A stretch of DNA of 64,000 nt from Arcuatula senhousia (lineage: Eukaryota; Mollusca; Bivalvia; Mytilida; Mytilidae). Positions 42,160 through 55,884 of the stretch are shown here, piece by piece. The notes under the pieces are model-generated. The model searched no databases and had not been told where the DNA came from. It worked only from the letters and a program-made list of their open reading frames with translations. Position 1 is the first letter of the stretch; every line of letters begins with the position of its first letter. Position numbers and translations under genes: made by a program. The stretch is taken from contig OZ020305.1 of the NCBI GenBank assembly GCA_963971305.1, forward strand, positions 12,061,001 through 12,125,000, read 5' to 3'.

Positions 42160-45100
42160 CCAACTCAACAAACTTTTTAAAATGTTTTTTTTTGCCCCTT
42201 TCACCCCTAATGTTTCAAAAACGGTTAGAGATATTGCAAATCTGATTGAAAAACGTAGGCAGGGATTTTTACAAGGATTCCAAAGAAAACAAGATTTTGA
42301 TAATCGGACCAAAAATAAAAAAAGTAGATTTCTAAGTGTGGCCCCTTTTTGACCCCCTATAGCAATGTTACAGTGCAATATATATCGAAACCATTGACAC
42401 ATTTAGTTGACAGAATTTAATGAAGAATTTTCAAAATTGAATGCCTGAATAATAAACATTCTACAACAGTTTTGTCAATACACCCACTTCAGCCCCCTTT
42501 GACCTTATTTTCTAAAACAGCAGGGACCACAAACACCAAATACAATAACAACCTTCCTTAAGTGGATATAATCATCATATTAAATCTTCATAACAATTGA
42601 CTCGCCCACTACAACTTAATTTCAAGTATATAACTATTTGCCTACTAAACTTTTAAAAATGGCGTTTTTTGCACCTTTGACCCTTAATTTCTAAAAAAAA
42701 AAAATGCTAGAGATATTGCAAACATGTGCAAATCTGATTGAAAAACGCAGGCAGAGATTTTTACTAGGGTTCAAATGAAAAAAAAAGATGTTGAAAATCG
42801 GAAAACAAATAAAAAAGTAGATTTTTTGGGTGTGGTCCCTTTTTGACTCCCCTATAGCAATATAACAGTGCAATATATTTCGAAACCATTGACACATTTA
42901 TTTGACAGAATTTAATGATGAATTCAATAAAAAAATCAAAATTGAATGAACAATGAACATTCTACAACAGTTTTGTCAATACACCCGATTTAGCCCCTTT
43001 TGGTCTTTTTTTTATAAAACAGTAGAGGCCACAAACCCCAAATACATTACCAAGTTTCTTTAAGTCGTTACAAACATCATTTCAAAATTTCATATCAATC
43101 GGTCTATATTTACTCACGTTATCGCACGGAAACCAATTGTCCACAGACGACAACGACGACGACATCGCAAAAACATCTATACTACTAACATGACTAAAAT
43201 GACGAAGTGTTTTTTTTTCTAGCCGGGTTGCAGCCTAGACAACAAATGCTACGACCAAGCTTCATATATCAAAAACAGGGGATGGTCGTGCCCTTTAAAA
43301 ATTTAATCAGCGCATATGCAATATTTTGTCTGCAATTTGCTAATTAACCTAATTAATTAATCCGGAAAACCTATAGCCGTCATCGTTCCGGCATTAGAAT
43401 GATGGAAATTATTTCCCCTGTTTTCTGACAATTACAAAAAAATCAGACAAAACTTTTCCATTAATTTTGCTATATATTTAAAATATTGTATATAATAGGT
43501 TATATTGGTAGATTCACTATAAAAATGTATGCAAAAAATGTTTTATGGTTAAAAATTGCAGTTTGATAGAAAAATAAAAACCATGTTGAAGTTAACGACC
43601 CCTGGCACACAGTGAGTCTATTTACTGCTAATTGTAGCTGCAGAGGCGTACAGCCTGTATAACAAATTTAGGATTGATTAATACTGACCCTGCCAATGGA
43701 CGTTTGTTTTAATAGCAGATGGGGGTAACAAAAACCAAGATAACAAGATATAACACCTAAAAAGTTTGTCTCGCTGCCGGCATCATCAGAAAAGAATATT
43801 CTTTCTTACTTCCACTATACTTTGCAATTATAAGGACAGATCAATAGGTGTTAAAGAACTTAAACACTGCTAATATATGCAATAACAATAATCAAAGTCA
43901 ATCAACCGAGAATTCAAGGTATAGGTCAAAAGATGGGTATGCAACTGTGCTAGGCTGCTACTGGGGCATATGTATACCAAGTTTTATCAACCTAGGACTT
44001 ATAGTTCTTCGGATATGGAGGTGCTCGCAAAACCTTACCCCTGCTTTTATATATATATTGAAAATCAGTTACTCTACCAGAAAATCAAGGTCAAGGTCAC
44101 AAGATGGGGATTCAACGATGCTAAGCTACTACTAGGGCATATGCATACCAAGTTTCATCAACCTACGACCTATAGTTCTTGAGATATGGATGTGTTCCCA
44201 TACAACCTGACCCAAAAAGTTCACGCTGCCGACGACGGTAAAGTAACATCTATGTCCCGCACTGCTTTGCAAGACAATAAACTAAAAACTTACTTACAGA
44301 TAAATATACCGTAGAACCTTTAATTTGCGATAAGCACAACCAGGAAAGGTAATTCAAATCCTATTTTTATGTTGTGTGGTCTATTTTTTAATGCACGTAA
44401 CGATTGATTTTCTCGCGAATTCGCGGGTTTTTCCTAGTTATATATATGATCGCAAAAATTTTGCGGTCGTATAAAAACCGAAGTTTTGAATGACATCACA
44501 TTTCATTGGTCGCCATCATCAATCAATATCATCAATTAATATCAGTACTGATGTTTAATTCTTATTGGTTAATTAACCCATGTGAGATCGCTGCACGTGC
44601 TCGCATCTCAACCTGGTCATCTCACACTGAAATAAAAAGCTTCGCCGAGCGCAGCATGATACGACCGCAACACGATGAACCCTGTACTGTTTAGGCCCAA
44701 TATGGATAGTCAATTGCTCTGGACACATGCAGCCCATGGTGGACTGACAAAGGTTTTTGACACATGCCTTCTTTAGTGGAGTTTTCAGCCACATTTTATA
44801 GGGAGTTCATTAGATTTAACTATTTAAAAAGCAAATGGAAAAAAATAGTCTTACAATATCATATTTATATTATTTCAATATCCCCACTCAATTTAATATT
44901 AAGAAATCGACCAATTTTCTTGGTTAATCTATTATAATTGATGTTTTTGACCCCTTTGCCCCCTAACTTCTTGAAAACAGTAAGAGATATTCAATTAAAA
45001 AAGTTTCAATTTTGGCCCCTTAATACGTTATAGGGGGAAAAAAGGGAGGTTGCAAAAATTAATTCTCAATTTTGTATCCATTAATTGACAAGAACAAACG

Positions 45101-45935
45101 TGCAACAAAAATTTTCAAAATCGGATCACAAGTAACAAATTTTTGATTTTGGTCTCTTTTGGCCGCTAACTACGTAATAGGATAAAAAAGGGGGTCTCAA
45201 AAATTAATTCTCAATTTGTATCCGCTATTTGACAAGAACAAACATGCAAAAATAAAATTCAAAATCGGATCACAAGTAAACAAGTTTCGATTTTGATCCA
45301 TTTTGGCCCCTAATTACCTAATAGGGGGGAAGGAGGTTTTCAAAAGTTTATTCTAAATTATATATCCGCTATTTGACACGAACAAACATGTAAAAAAAAT
45401 CAATATCGGACCACAAATAAAAAAAATCGATTTTGGCCCCTTTCGGCCACTAATTACATAACGGGGAAAAGGGGGCGCAAAAATTCATCATGTTCATTTT
45501 GTTATTATAAGAAACATTCTTGACAAATTTCCCAGCAATAGGCCAACTAGGACCAAAGTTATGGTGGAAACAAATAAAATATTTGAATTTTTTGCCCCTT
45601 TTGGACCCCTAATTTCGAAACAAAAAAGGGGGACCCCCAAAATCAATACCATTCATTCTATTATGGTAAGGAACATTATTGCCAAATTACAAACCAATGG
45701 AATAACTAGAACTAAAGTTATTGTGGCAACAAACATAAAAGTAGCATTTTAGCCCCTTTTTTGGCCCGTAATTTCGAAACGAAAAATTGGGGGACCCAAA
45801 AATCAATCCCATTCATCCTTGTATGGTAAGAAACAATATTGTAAAATTCCAATCGGATAACTGGAACTAAAGTTATTGTGGAAGACATCATCATACCATA
45901 ATACGCCCACACATTTTTTGCAGTCGTATAAAAAG
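42160..45935. repeat. Degenerate tandem repeat region (copy B)
   Basis: Counterpart of 11987-14235. Longer than A because of a repeated ~480-bp unit ('gattgaaaaacg' to 'gtcaatacaccc' at 42240-42485 and 42740-42990) and the Helitron-like insertion at 43176-44437. Confidence 0.65.
43176..44437 (+). mobile_element. Non-autonomous Helitron-like insertion (copy B)
   Basis: The 5' end is TCTATACTACTAAC, close to Helitron 5' termini. The 3' end is CTAG, preceded by the palindrome cgcgaattcgcg (44414-44425) at the distance expected for the Helitron 3' hairpin. It lies between A (43175) and T (44438) with no target duplication, and copy A shows the empty A|T site at 12759/12760. No Rep/helicase frame is inside. 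Two ~170-bp internal repeats ('agatgggtatgcaactgtgc', 'gggcatatgcataccaag') are present. Confidence 0.78.
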
Positions 45936-46870
45936 GTATTTACGGGAAAAAATGACTGAAATCTTTAAGTTTTCGAAGAATCTTGTCACGTCCATTAGTT
46001 CTTCAATAACTTTACTTATAATCTATGTATTGTTTTTTGTTTGACTCTTTAAGTGAGTATAGGACTTTAATTGCTGGAAAATCAAACAGTTCTAACCGTC
46101 TATGACTGTAAATATTCCAGTCCTCAACTTCGTATGTTGAAAGAAGCAGAAACTGTTTTCTGTTGCGTTGTTGTGTCTGGTTTTGCGTAGCTTTCTAAAT
46201 TACTGAGTTCTAAGTTCTACAGACACAATCCGAAATAGAAGGTCGTGGGTTGATTCTCGCATATCGCATTAAACAGTTCACCTATGGAGACACACGCGTG
46301 GAGACACAAATGATCACTTTTAAACTTTTCATTTATTTTTGTTACGCCTGCGTTGAAACTTGGCATGCGTTTGTTGAAGCTTGGCAGTTTCCAACTCGTT
46401 GTTCTTGGTTTGCCAATTGAGTGTCTACTCGTATATAGGATAACCTTCTGGGTGTTCCATATGAACCCCTTTTTCAAAAGAGACTTTTTCGTCGATTTTT
46501 TGTTTATATTTCTCAAAGTATTGAAGTAACCCAATTATGAATAGAAGATATTGTTTGATGACATATTTGCATTATAAATGATTATGAAAAATGTAACAAA
46601 AAAGTAATCGAATAAAATCTCAGTCGTGAAATCGAAATGCTATAAGGAGCCTGAATCGCCCACTTGATCTTTAATGTTGAAACCTTTTTACCTAGTGTGC
46701 AAAGGGAAACTAACTCTCTGTAAGGAGTTGTCCCACAATTTTGGCTTAATGGAGAGTTATGTGAAGCTTTTGTCAAGTTTTATGCTGAGGAATGAAGGTG
46801 GCCTCGGATTTTCTCTATGGTCTGATCCCCTATTCTATTTTTCGCAACGGTGACCATGTTGGTTGCGTAG

Positions 46871-47045
46871 CCGGAGAGCATGAATTACGTCACAAAATCG
46901 ACATGTCCTTACCGGGAATCGAACCCGAGACCTCTAGGTTTACAGTCAGGCACTCTACCTCTGAACCAAAGACGTACTTCCCTTGTTCATGGATAAAGGC
47001 TGGCTATTTAAATCTACTAGGAAGGGGAGCAACCCCGTTACACTT
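46871..47045 (-). repeat. tRNA-derived SINE-like unit 1 (copy B)
   Basis: Counterpart of 15051-15225; tRNA-like part 46912-46972 with intact A-box- and B-box-like text. Confidence 0.65.
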
Positions 47046-47157
47046 CCCCTTCCTCAAGAGTCATCATAACTTCATGTATGACTCTTAACATAACTAACCC
47101 TTGCTAGTTTTCCTGTTCTAACCATCGTGGTTTTTTTTAGTTGGGCGCCAATGTAAC

Positions 47158-47344
47158 CGGAGAGCATGAATTACGTCACAAAATCGACATGTCCTGACCG
47201 GGAATCGAACCCGAGACCTATAAGTTAACAGTCAGGCACTCTACCTCTGAACCAAAGAAGTACTTCCCTTGTTATAAAAAAATAATGCCAGGAATAAAGG
47301 CTGGCTATTTAAATCTACTAGGAAGGGGAGCAACCCCGTTACAG
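47158..47344 (-). repeat. tRNA-derived SINE-like unit 2 (copy B)
   Basis: Counterpart of 15341-15514; tRNA-like part 47198-47257. A 20-bp interruption (aaaaaataatgcc) sits in the 5' tail. Confidence 0.6.
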
Positions 47345-47893
47345 TTATTTCACAAACTTGGTATAGTACACCCTAAAGACCGAGTGTACAATTCCTTTAG
47401 TGGTATCGGAAAATAAATCTTTGAAGAAAAAATAAATAACGGACGAACGCCGGACGCACAGATATGATAATAGTTCACATGACCCTTCGGGTCCGTTGTG
47501 CAAAAAAGGGGGGGTCATACGGGCGACCCAAGGGGTTATCTTGTATATATGCAAGTACCCGCGCTTTAACTGACGATTTTCAATACGTTTAAAGCAATCT
47601 TACTTACAGTTTAGTGTCGGGACCTCTATATCTCAAGAACTGTAAATCCTAGGCTTAAAAACTTTAAAGGCATATGCCCCAGTAGTAGCTCAGCACAGTT
47701 GTATTTCCATTTTTTTTATCTTGACCTTGATCTGATAGTGTAGTGATTTTGAAAATTTTTAATACATACAATACTTCCGAATCATTACTAGACAGTTACA
47801 ATTACATTCTCATCTTTTGACCTTGACCTTAGCTAACAGCATTTGTATATAAGTTGGATTAATTCATTAAGAGTATTACTCAGTGATCGAATG

Positions 47894-47901
47894 TATAAAA
47901 G
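47894..47901 (+). promoter_or_regulatory. TATA-like box of the B-box gene, copy B
   Basis: TATAAAAG, 261 bp upstream of the ATG; same context as 16072. Confidence 0.45.
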
Positions 47902-48161
47902 AAATCAGGAATTTTTAAGTCGTATGGTGCTGGCAAGCGAGACTTACTGTAGTAATTACTTTTGTCAATGCTCTTTGCTTATGAAGCTCGTCCAATAAAT
48001 GGTGTAGTAAAATGCATAGAAAACGATGATTCACGTGATTTGATTTTAATTCGACTAGTACAGTATAAAATTATCATAATTAGACATAACTTTAGTCTTG
48101 AAGGATTTATATTTTTGAATAACTTTCTGTCTTTCGCAGGTCTGTATTGCAGAGTTTAGAG

Positions 48162-49841
48162 ATGGCAACGATCATTGCATGTGGCCCATGTGAGTTCCGT
48201 ACTAAATCAACCCCTGCAGAATATTGGTGCCCGGAGTGCGAGGACTTGTTGTGTGAAGAGTGTAACAGCCACCACAGTTCAGCTAAATCATCCAGAGATC
48301 ATACTGCCATAAGCGTGGAAAATTATAGAAAACTACCACAGTCGGTACGCAAGGTCACTCAAATTTGTCCCAACCATGGCATGAAATATGTCCATTTCTG
48401 TACTTCGCATAATACTACATGCTGTCCAGCATGCGTTTCAGGATTACACAAGTCATGCCCCGATTTACAATTACTTGATGATGTTATCAAAACAGCCAAA
48501 ACATCCAGTTTTATCGACGAAGTTGAGAGGAGCATGAAAGAAATTACATCAAACTTACAGAAAATTATTTTGGAACGTGATCAAAATTTTTCAGAGATAC
48601 AAAAACAGAAACGAGAAATTAAGGAGAAGATCGGCACTGTACGTAAAAACGTCAACAAGCACATTGACAAGTTAGAAGAAAAGATACTCGGAGAATTAAA
48701 CCGTATTGAAGACAGTGAGACAAAGAAGTTGCAACAATCTAAGACCAGATTAACAGCCAAACTAGACCTGGTTGAAAACAAGTTAGAGGAAACGACCATA
48801 CTAAAGAAGTACGCCTCAGATCTACAAACCTTTCTTGGAACTCGGGAAATAGAAAAAGTCATAGAGAAAGAGAAAACATGCTTAGATCATTTATCAAAGA
48901 ACGGTTCTCTTAACATATACGAACTACAATGCAGCATCAACGATAAAATACAAAGCATTATGTCCGATATTCAAACGTTTGGTTCAGTATCAGTCATCTC
49001 TAAACCATCAACCGTACGTCTGACATCCGACAAAGACAAACAGGCACAGATATTTATATCCACACCCCAACCAAACAGAATCAAATTTGAAAATGCTATC
49101 ACCAATTTAAAATCCAATTTCAATATCCAAGGGTCATCACTTAGAGGGTGCTCTGTAATGCCGAATGACAAATTCGTTGTTGCCGATAGTCGTAACAGTC
49201 GTGTTATCATTTTAACCGAATCTGGTACAGTAGAGAAAGAAATCCCCATCCGTGGAGACGGTCCATACGACGTGACAGTCATAGACGACAGATCAATCGC
49301 TGCATCTACATACAATGGAGTAGAGATAGTAGACGTGAATACCGGCACTGTGGAGAGGACGCTTGATGTAGGATCGTGTCCTATATTGTCCTATCATGAT
49401 GGAATGTTGTACTGCTGTGTAGAAAACAAAGGCGTCATTTCTATTGAAATGTCTACAGGGAGAAATAAAACATTTATAGATGATAAACATAGATACTTTT
49501 CATATTGTGTCGTGGCTGGTGGTAAATTATATTATACAAGGGCTGATAAGAAAGGTTTACAGTGTTATTCCATCACAGGAGAGAAAAAGTGGGAACATGA
49601 AGACAGAACACTGATCGATGGTCCTAGAAGTGTTGCTACTGATAGCAGTGGTAACGTCTACCTGGCATCTTATAACAACAACCAGATTCTAATGATATCT
49701 CCTGACGGACAAAGATGTAGACCGATACTGTCTGGTAATGACGGGATCAAAAAGCCATGGGGACTTTGCTTCAACAAGAACAATAATGAACTTTGCCTTG
49801 CCTGTGTAACTGGTCAGTGCTTCGTTTTCGAAATAAAATAG
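48162..49841 (+). CDS. RING-less TRIM-like protein: two B-boxes, coiled coil, NHL-like propeller (copy B)
   Basis: Intronless, 559 aa, same architecture and start context as the copy A gene. In the first ~315 residues only one substitution (L to R at residue 13) and a two-residue deletion (RD in SDRDIQ) separate it from A, and only a few silent changes are visible. In the propeller about 47 of 245 residues differ, including W/Y, F/W and charge changes, plus a one-residue deletion (RGGLGPWD against RGDGPYD). Zinc ligands are all kept, so both copies should fold. A polyadenylation signal lies at 49907-49912. The two proteins may recognise different ligands through the propeller; this is inference. 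Confidence 0.88.
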   Translation: MATIIACGPCEFRTKSTPAEYWCPECEDLLCEECNSHHSSAKSSRDHTAISVENYRKLPQSVRKVTQICPNHGMKYVHFCTSHNTTCCPACVSGLHKSCPDLQLLDDVIKTAKTSSFIDEVERSMKEITSNLQKIILERDQNFSEIQKQKREIKEKIGTVRKNVNKHIDKLEEKILGELNRIEDSETKKLQQSKTRLTAKLDLVENKLEETTILKKYASDLQTFLGTREIEKVIEKEKTCLDHLSKNGSLNIYELQCSINDKIQSIMSDIQTFGSVSVISKPSTVRLTSDKDKQAQIFISTPQPNRIKFENAITNLKSNFNIQGSSLRGCSVMPNDKFVVADSRNSRVIILTESGTVEKEIPIRGDGPYDVTVIDDRSIAASTYNGVEIVDVNTGTVERTLDVGSCPILSYHDGMLYCCVENKGVISIEMSTGRNKTFIDDKHRYFSYCVVAGGKLYYTRADKKGLQCYSITGEKKWEHEDRTLIDGPRSVATDSSGNVYLASYNNNQILMISPDGQRCRPILSGNDGIKKPWGLCFNKNNNELCLACVTGQCFVFEIK

Positions 49842-50055
49842 AATCACGGAGATTAAGTACCTTGATAACCATAAGAACCACCGATACGATATTAATCAAA
49901 TATAGGAATAAACTTTTATAGATGTGTTGGTTTAAATTTAAAACTCTCAGATAAAACTATTTAAAAATCTATATATTTAATATGTAGAACAATAAAAAGT
50001 AAAAATAAGACACAACTACAGAAAAAATGTGTGTTGTAGCTGTGAAAAATAATGA

Positions 50056-50253
50056 GGGAACGACCATTTGATATTTATGGGGGACTATGGTGAAATTTGA
50101 TATAAAAAGAGAGTGCTTTGAACTAAAATAAAGCAGGATTGTGTTTTGGCTGAAAAAAATATAGTAAGTCAAATCCAGGCTCCGATTTTTCAATAAAAAG
50201 GCGAGACGAAGAAAATATCCATAACCACCCATAAAAATCAAATGGTTGCTCCC
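50056..50253. mobile_element. Small MITE of the GACCATTT-end family (copy B)
   Basis: gggaacgaccatttgatatt at left and atcaaatggttgctccc at right; counterpart of 18241-18428. Confidence 0.65.
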
Positions 50254-53200
50254 CAAGTCGTAACGCCTATCATTTTTTGTTAGTTTAGATAAATGTCGTC
50301 AATCAGACTAAAAACAAACAGTTGATCAAAAGATACATTGGTAACCATTCATTATAGAGACTGCATGTTACTCAATTTATAGGAAGAAAAGAATTATATT
50401 TTTTTAAAAATAAAAATCATAAAAATTATCAAATAAACATCAAATCTTTTTTTTTAATTTTCAAAATATATTTTTTTTTATTAATTTCATTTAAGATACA
50501 ATGATATCGTCCATTTTTTACATCTTAGCAAAAAGCTTATGAAGAAAATTGTACAAAGATTCTAGCCATGCCTTAAAATTTATGTTAAGCAGAACCTGGG
50601 TTACATCCCAGCTGTTTTGTTCTAACAGGGGTGATCTGAGCCGGATCGTCCCTCGGAATACCCTGTTCTACTTTTCCAACTCTATTAATAGCACTTTTTG
50701 TTTTTAGAAATGTTCACTAAGTTGGACTTAGGAAAATTGTAAAATCAACTACAAAGTATAATTGAAGATTGAAAAATACATAGTTCCCACTGGGATTGGA
50801 ACGAGGGACCTCGTCATTCCTATTCCACCTTTATATCAAACCAATGCAAACTTTGTGTCAAAAATTTGTTTATAAAGAATATTGAAGGGGCCCAATAGGG
50901 ATACTCTATATTATATAGTATATTTTTTTTATTTGATTCTAAATACACAGAATGTATTCTAATGTTTGTATTTATATTTTACATGACATTTTTGGAAGGC
51001 TGGGATGTAAAATAGTTATTGCGTTCGGACTTGGTGGTGCCTCCGGCCGTCGGGGTGATCTTTTACTGACACATCACGTCCTCATGTAATAACTATTACG
51101 GAAATGTGACTTGTGTTTGAGGAAAATAGACTATGTTGTATTGAAATAAAATTCTTTAAAGTTCAAATAAATATAAGTAAAAAATGTCGAATTAGTATTT
51201 CAATCGTCTATAAAATGTACACAAAGCTGAGTCAATCCCCCCGCACAAAAAAATCCATTAAGAATACCAGTAAACAATTAAAAATGCAAATGACAAAATA
51301 AATCAGAACAAGAAAAAAGAATAATGTAATCGGCAAAGCGAACATAGGAACGAATCATTACACTTGAAAGGGGAGGGGGCTTGTTGTTTTTTTGTTTTGG
51401 TAAGAAAATATTTTTTTTTCAAAGTGTCGCGACAAAATATTTTGTCATTATATTAGCATTATTTTATATAGCAGAAATCTGTGTTCGTGATATTTTTACT
51501 CACCAAGGTCAAAACCTCATTTACCGTTATTTTTCATCTTCGGTTCACACGGCCAGTGATATTGATTCAACATGACAAAGGAAAAGAGAATTCAAATGAA
51601 TAGCAGAAAATTAGAAAATAGCAGAAATAGTATGACCCGTCACTATAATGATTTATTATGTCCGTTCATGTAAGGTCGACTTGAAAACTTATACAACACC
51701 TAACGGAATTCTACAAAATATTTTTTTTGTCAAACAATCATTGTGACAATGTTAAAGTTTTCAATATTCTATTCGACTCTGCTTCTGTCTTATTAATATG
51801 CCACTATTTCAAGCTCAGAAAAAAACGTGTTTGTAGAGCTCATTTATCTCTCAGGTTTTTTTCTTTTGAGTTGTCATTTGACCCCTACTTATAAGGAAAA
51901 GAAAAAGTTTTTTTCATGTATTTACACTATAGAATGAAAGCTATTGCAGAGAAAAGATGTTGCTTGCGAAAACCTACAGCCCATTAAACTCTACAAAAGT
52001 TTCCACAGGACCGAAGTAGCTGAATGTTCCTAACAGGGATTATTGCCCTTTAACGGTAGAATTAAAATATCGAAACTTGTGCAAATAGTAAAGCTGGAAA
52101 TTTCGTAAACACTCAGCTCATTTAGCTTAACACAGGTCCTTTTGGGATGGAGGTGTTACATGCAGGTATTTCCTTATAGGAGTTATAGATTACAGGAAAG
52201 TCCGATATTGCTAATACAGGGTTCTGACACGATCAGAAATAGACGATATTGAGATGTGGAATAAGTGTACGTGACACAACAAACATAAACAAACAGCAAT
52301 TCAAAAAATCACAACGGAATACAGCAAGCAGTCTTCAACATGACCATAGGTCACTGCTTACCGTCTTGCATTGGCCCAAGACTTATAATACAATACAAAA
52401 GTTTCAAAACCAATCCCTAAATCATCAACGAAAGACCCAATTCTTGACATAAAACAGTTAACACAAAATGACAAGGACAAACAAAGGCTTTGGCAAAGTT
52501 TCCTGGCTTAGGACAGGCACATATAAAATGTGGCGGGGTTAAACTAGTTTTTTGGATCCAACCTTACCCCTATTGATAAGCTTGCACAAAGCATACATAT
52601 AAAACACACTGTAAAACTCAATCGACAAAAGTTCAATTCAACAAGAGAGAACCTTAGACAAAATACTGTACGAAAACAACAAGACAAGGAGGAACTCTCT
52701 TGAGAACACTCGAAGTTACTGACAACTAGCTAAGAAACATTTATCGATTGATGTAAAAGAATCAAATACATCAGTTCTAAATCCGACACCCCACGTCCCC
52801 ACAGAACCGACATACTTGATCGCTGTGGTGCTTATAAATAATACAGTGGATACAAAGTGAAAATTTAACGTTTTAAAGTTACTATCAATCGAGAAAAGAC
52901 CGGGAATTTCATTTTTGCTAATCCTGTTGCGGGAAAAAAACGGGAAAATTTCAACCAACTCCCTAAATCTGCTACACAATTCTACTCTACCCAAATATAC
53001 TGCGGTAATATTCCCAGGACCAATGTGATTGTTCTTATTTCAATAAAACTATTCGATAGGTGTTTGAATAATAATGTCTAATCACTATTGTCAACATATT
53101 TGATTGGTTTATTTGGACATGTTGGATGAGAATTGAAGTTTTTTTGTATAAAATGACATTGGAAATGGGTGAAAAGACCTTTAAATTGATTGAAATCTCC

Positions 53201-53691
53201 TTGACTTTGGTTTCAGATTTTTGTTTGAACCCTGCAATAGATCAGGTGAGTGATTCAGCCTCTTCGAAGCCTCTTGTCTTTTTTTTTACATATGACCAAT
53301 ACCATAGAAATCAACAGAAAAGTAATAGCAAAACACGTCAATTTGTTTTAATAAAAACCACCAATAACATGAATAAAAAGAAAAAATGACACAGAGATGC
53401 ACGGACTTATGAAACATCAACGGGAAGTTGTTCACATTAAACGCTTTCATTGCAACAATGCATCTAAAAATTAACCAGTCTCCATTGAAAAGAGCAGTTG
53501 ATTCAAATTCAAATATAATTTAGCTGTTTCTCAAGTTCCATGAAAATATTGTGTCCATTGCATAGATTGAACACAGAGAAAAAAAATGAACACAAAAGCC
53601 CACCAAAAACCAAGCTTATGCAGTAAAGGTGTCTGGTCAGAATTCTTTTATCAAAGGTGTCGATACGAATTACTTTCATTTATAACATTTT
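50254..53691. other. Duplicated non-coding sequence (copy B)
   Basis: Matches 18430-18780 and then 22604-25815; the 3.8-kb insertion of copy A is missing. Dispersed repeats as in A; no gene recognised. Confidence 0.55.
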
Positions 53692-55396
53692 TAGCTCACC
53701 TTACCCTTCGTGTCATCGTTAAACGTCCGTCCGTCCGTCCGTCGTCCGTTAACTTTTCTTCAAACATCTTCTTCTCTGAAACCACTGATGGGATTGCTTT
53801 GAAACTTTGTACACTTGATCTTTAGGATGTCCTCTACCCAGTTTGTTAAATTTGTGAACGTCGACCAATCAACATGGCCGTTGTTACTAAAAATAGAACA
53901 GGGGGTCAGACCATAGTTTTTAGCTTAAAGCTCAAAAAGTATAAGAGATAGAGAAAATCCGAAGCAACCTTTCTTCTTCAGCATCAAAAGCTCTACAAAA
54001 CTCTCCATTGAGTCAAAGTTGTAGGATGACTCCTTATAGGAGTTATTTCCCCTTAATCGTCAAAATTGACCATTTTCAAAGTTTTGGACTTTATCTTTAA
54101 AACTCTAAATGTTAGAGGAAAAGTTAGCATTGCAAAATTGTTCAGCTCATTGGGATCTACAAAAATGATTCAGGGTCAAAACTGTCAGATCTACCGTTTA
54201 AGAGTTATCCCTCTTTAACGGATTTTTCTATCAATTTTATCTGATATTTAAAAATCCTTCTTTTCTGAAACCACTGGTTGGATTGCTTTGAAACTTTGTT
54301 CACTGATGTTTAGAATGTCTTCTACCAAGTTTGTGAAATTTGTGAACGTCGACCAATCAACATGGCCGTTGTTACTAAAAATAGAACAGGGGGTCAGACC
54401 ATAGTTTTTAGCTTAAAGCTCAAAAAGTATAAAAGATAGAGAAAATCCGAAGCAACCTTACTTCTTCAGCATCAAAAGCTCTACAAAACTCTCCATTGAG
54501 TCAAAGTTGTGGGATGACTCCTTATAGGAGTTATTTCCCCTTAATCGTCAAAATTGACCATTTTCAAAGTTTTTGGACTTTATCTAGAAAACTGTAAGTG
54601 CTAGAGGAAAAGTTAGCATTGCAAAATTGTTCAGCTCATTGAGAACTACATAAATGATTTCAGGGTCAAAATTGTCAGATCAACCGTTTAAGAGTTCTCC
54701 CCCTTTAACTGATTGTTCTATCAATTTTAACATATTTTAAAAAAATCCTTCTTCTCTGAAACCACTGGTGGGATTGCTTTGAAACTTTGTACACTTGATC
54801 TTTAGGATGTCCTCTACCAAGTTTGTGAAATTTGTGAATGTCGACCAACCAAAATGGCTGCTGTTACTAAAAATAGAGCAGGGGGGTCAGACCATAGTTT
54901 TTAGCTTATAGCTCAAAAAATACAAGAGATAGAGAAAATCCGAAGCAACCTTCCATCTTCAGCATGCCAAGCTCTACAAAACTCTTCTTTAAGTCAAAGT
55001 TGTGGGACGACTCCATATAGGATTTATTTTCCCTTAATCGTCAAAATTGACAAATTTCACAGTTTTTGGACTTTATCTTAAAAGCCATAAGAGTTAGAGG
55101 AATGGTTAGCATTGCATAATAGTTCAGCTCATTAAGATCTACAAAAATGATTCGGGGTCAAAATTGTCAGATCATCCTTTTAAGTGTTTTCAATCAATTT
55201 TAACTTGTTTGGGTTTTTTTCAAATGGAAAGCTTTGTATAACTTTGTATTCTTGATCTTAAAAGTGTTTTCTATCCTAACTAGTTTCTTCAATGTTTAAT
55301 ACTTACCAAGTACATGTAGACCATGTTGCACACTATGTAAGAGGCTTTAGCATCAGAGATCAGGTGAGCGATTCAGGCTCCTGGGAGCCTCTAGTT
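53692..55396. mobile_element. 1.7-kb tandem-repeat element inserted in copy B
   Basis: Copy A is uninterrupted here (25817). The insert starts tagctcacc, has a cgtccgtccgtccgtc tract, then three units of about 490 bp (tctgaaaccactg at 53775, 54264, 54755), and ends ggtgagcgattcaggctcct. Flanks suggest a short ttta-type duplication. Family members are at 19302-20012 and 1-130. No protein is supported. Confidence 0.7.
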
Positions 55397-55564
55397 TATA
55401 TGGCAAAAATCCTCTTTCAGAATATTTTAAGTACAATGGTCGATTCCTTACAATTCTGTTTTTCATGTTTTGTGACTTTGTAATGAAGAACAGAAATAAA
55501 AGCGCCGCTTCTTTGCTTTAGTAATGCCAATGTAAATAAAACAGTGTTTTTTTTTGGTGTCATG

Positions 55565-55880
55565 AGGATAATGAGATGTGGAATAAGAGAAGCGACCCAA
55601 TTAACTAGCGTATATCAACGAAATTTTTAAAAAAACCACGATGGAAATCAGACAGCAGCCACCATTGTGACATCGTGAATGTGACCAGTAGTCGCAGTTC
55701 GCGATTTTTCGATTTGCCCCAGATTTAAAATATAATGCATAAGATTCAAAACCAATCCTAAAAATGTCAACAAAGCACCCCAATCTGAACTTAGAAAGAT
55801 ACATTAGACGACGATTATTAGCTTTGACAGAGATTCTATCTGGCTTTGGACAATCACATATAAAATGTGGCAGGGTTTAA
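55565..55880. repeat. Dispersed repeat unit (copy B)
   Basis: Counterpart of 25975-26280; stops where the Penelope-like fragment begins. Confidence 0.5.
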
Positions 55881-55884
55881 AAAA

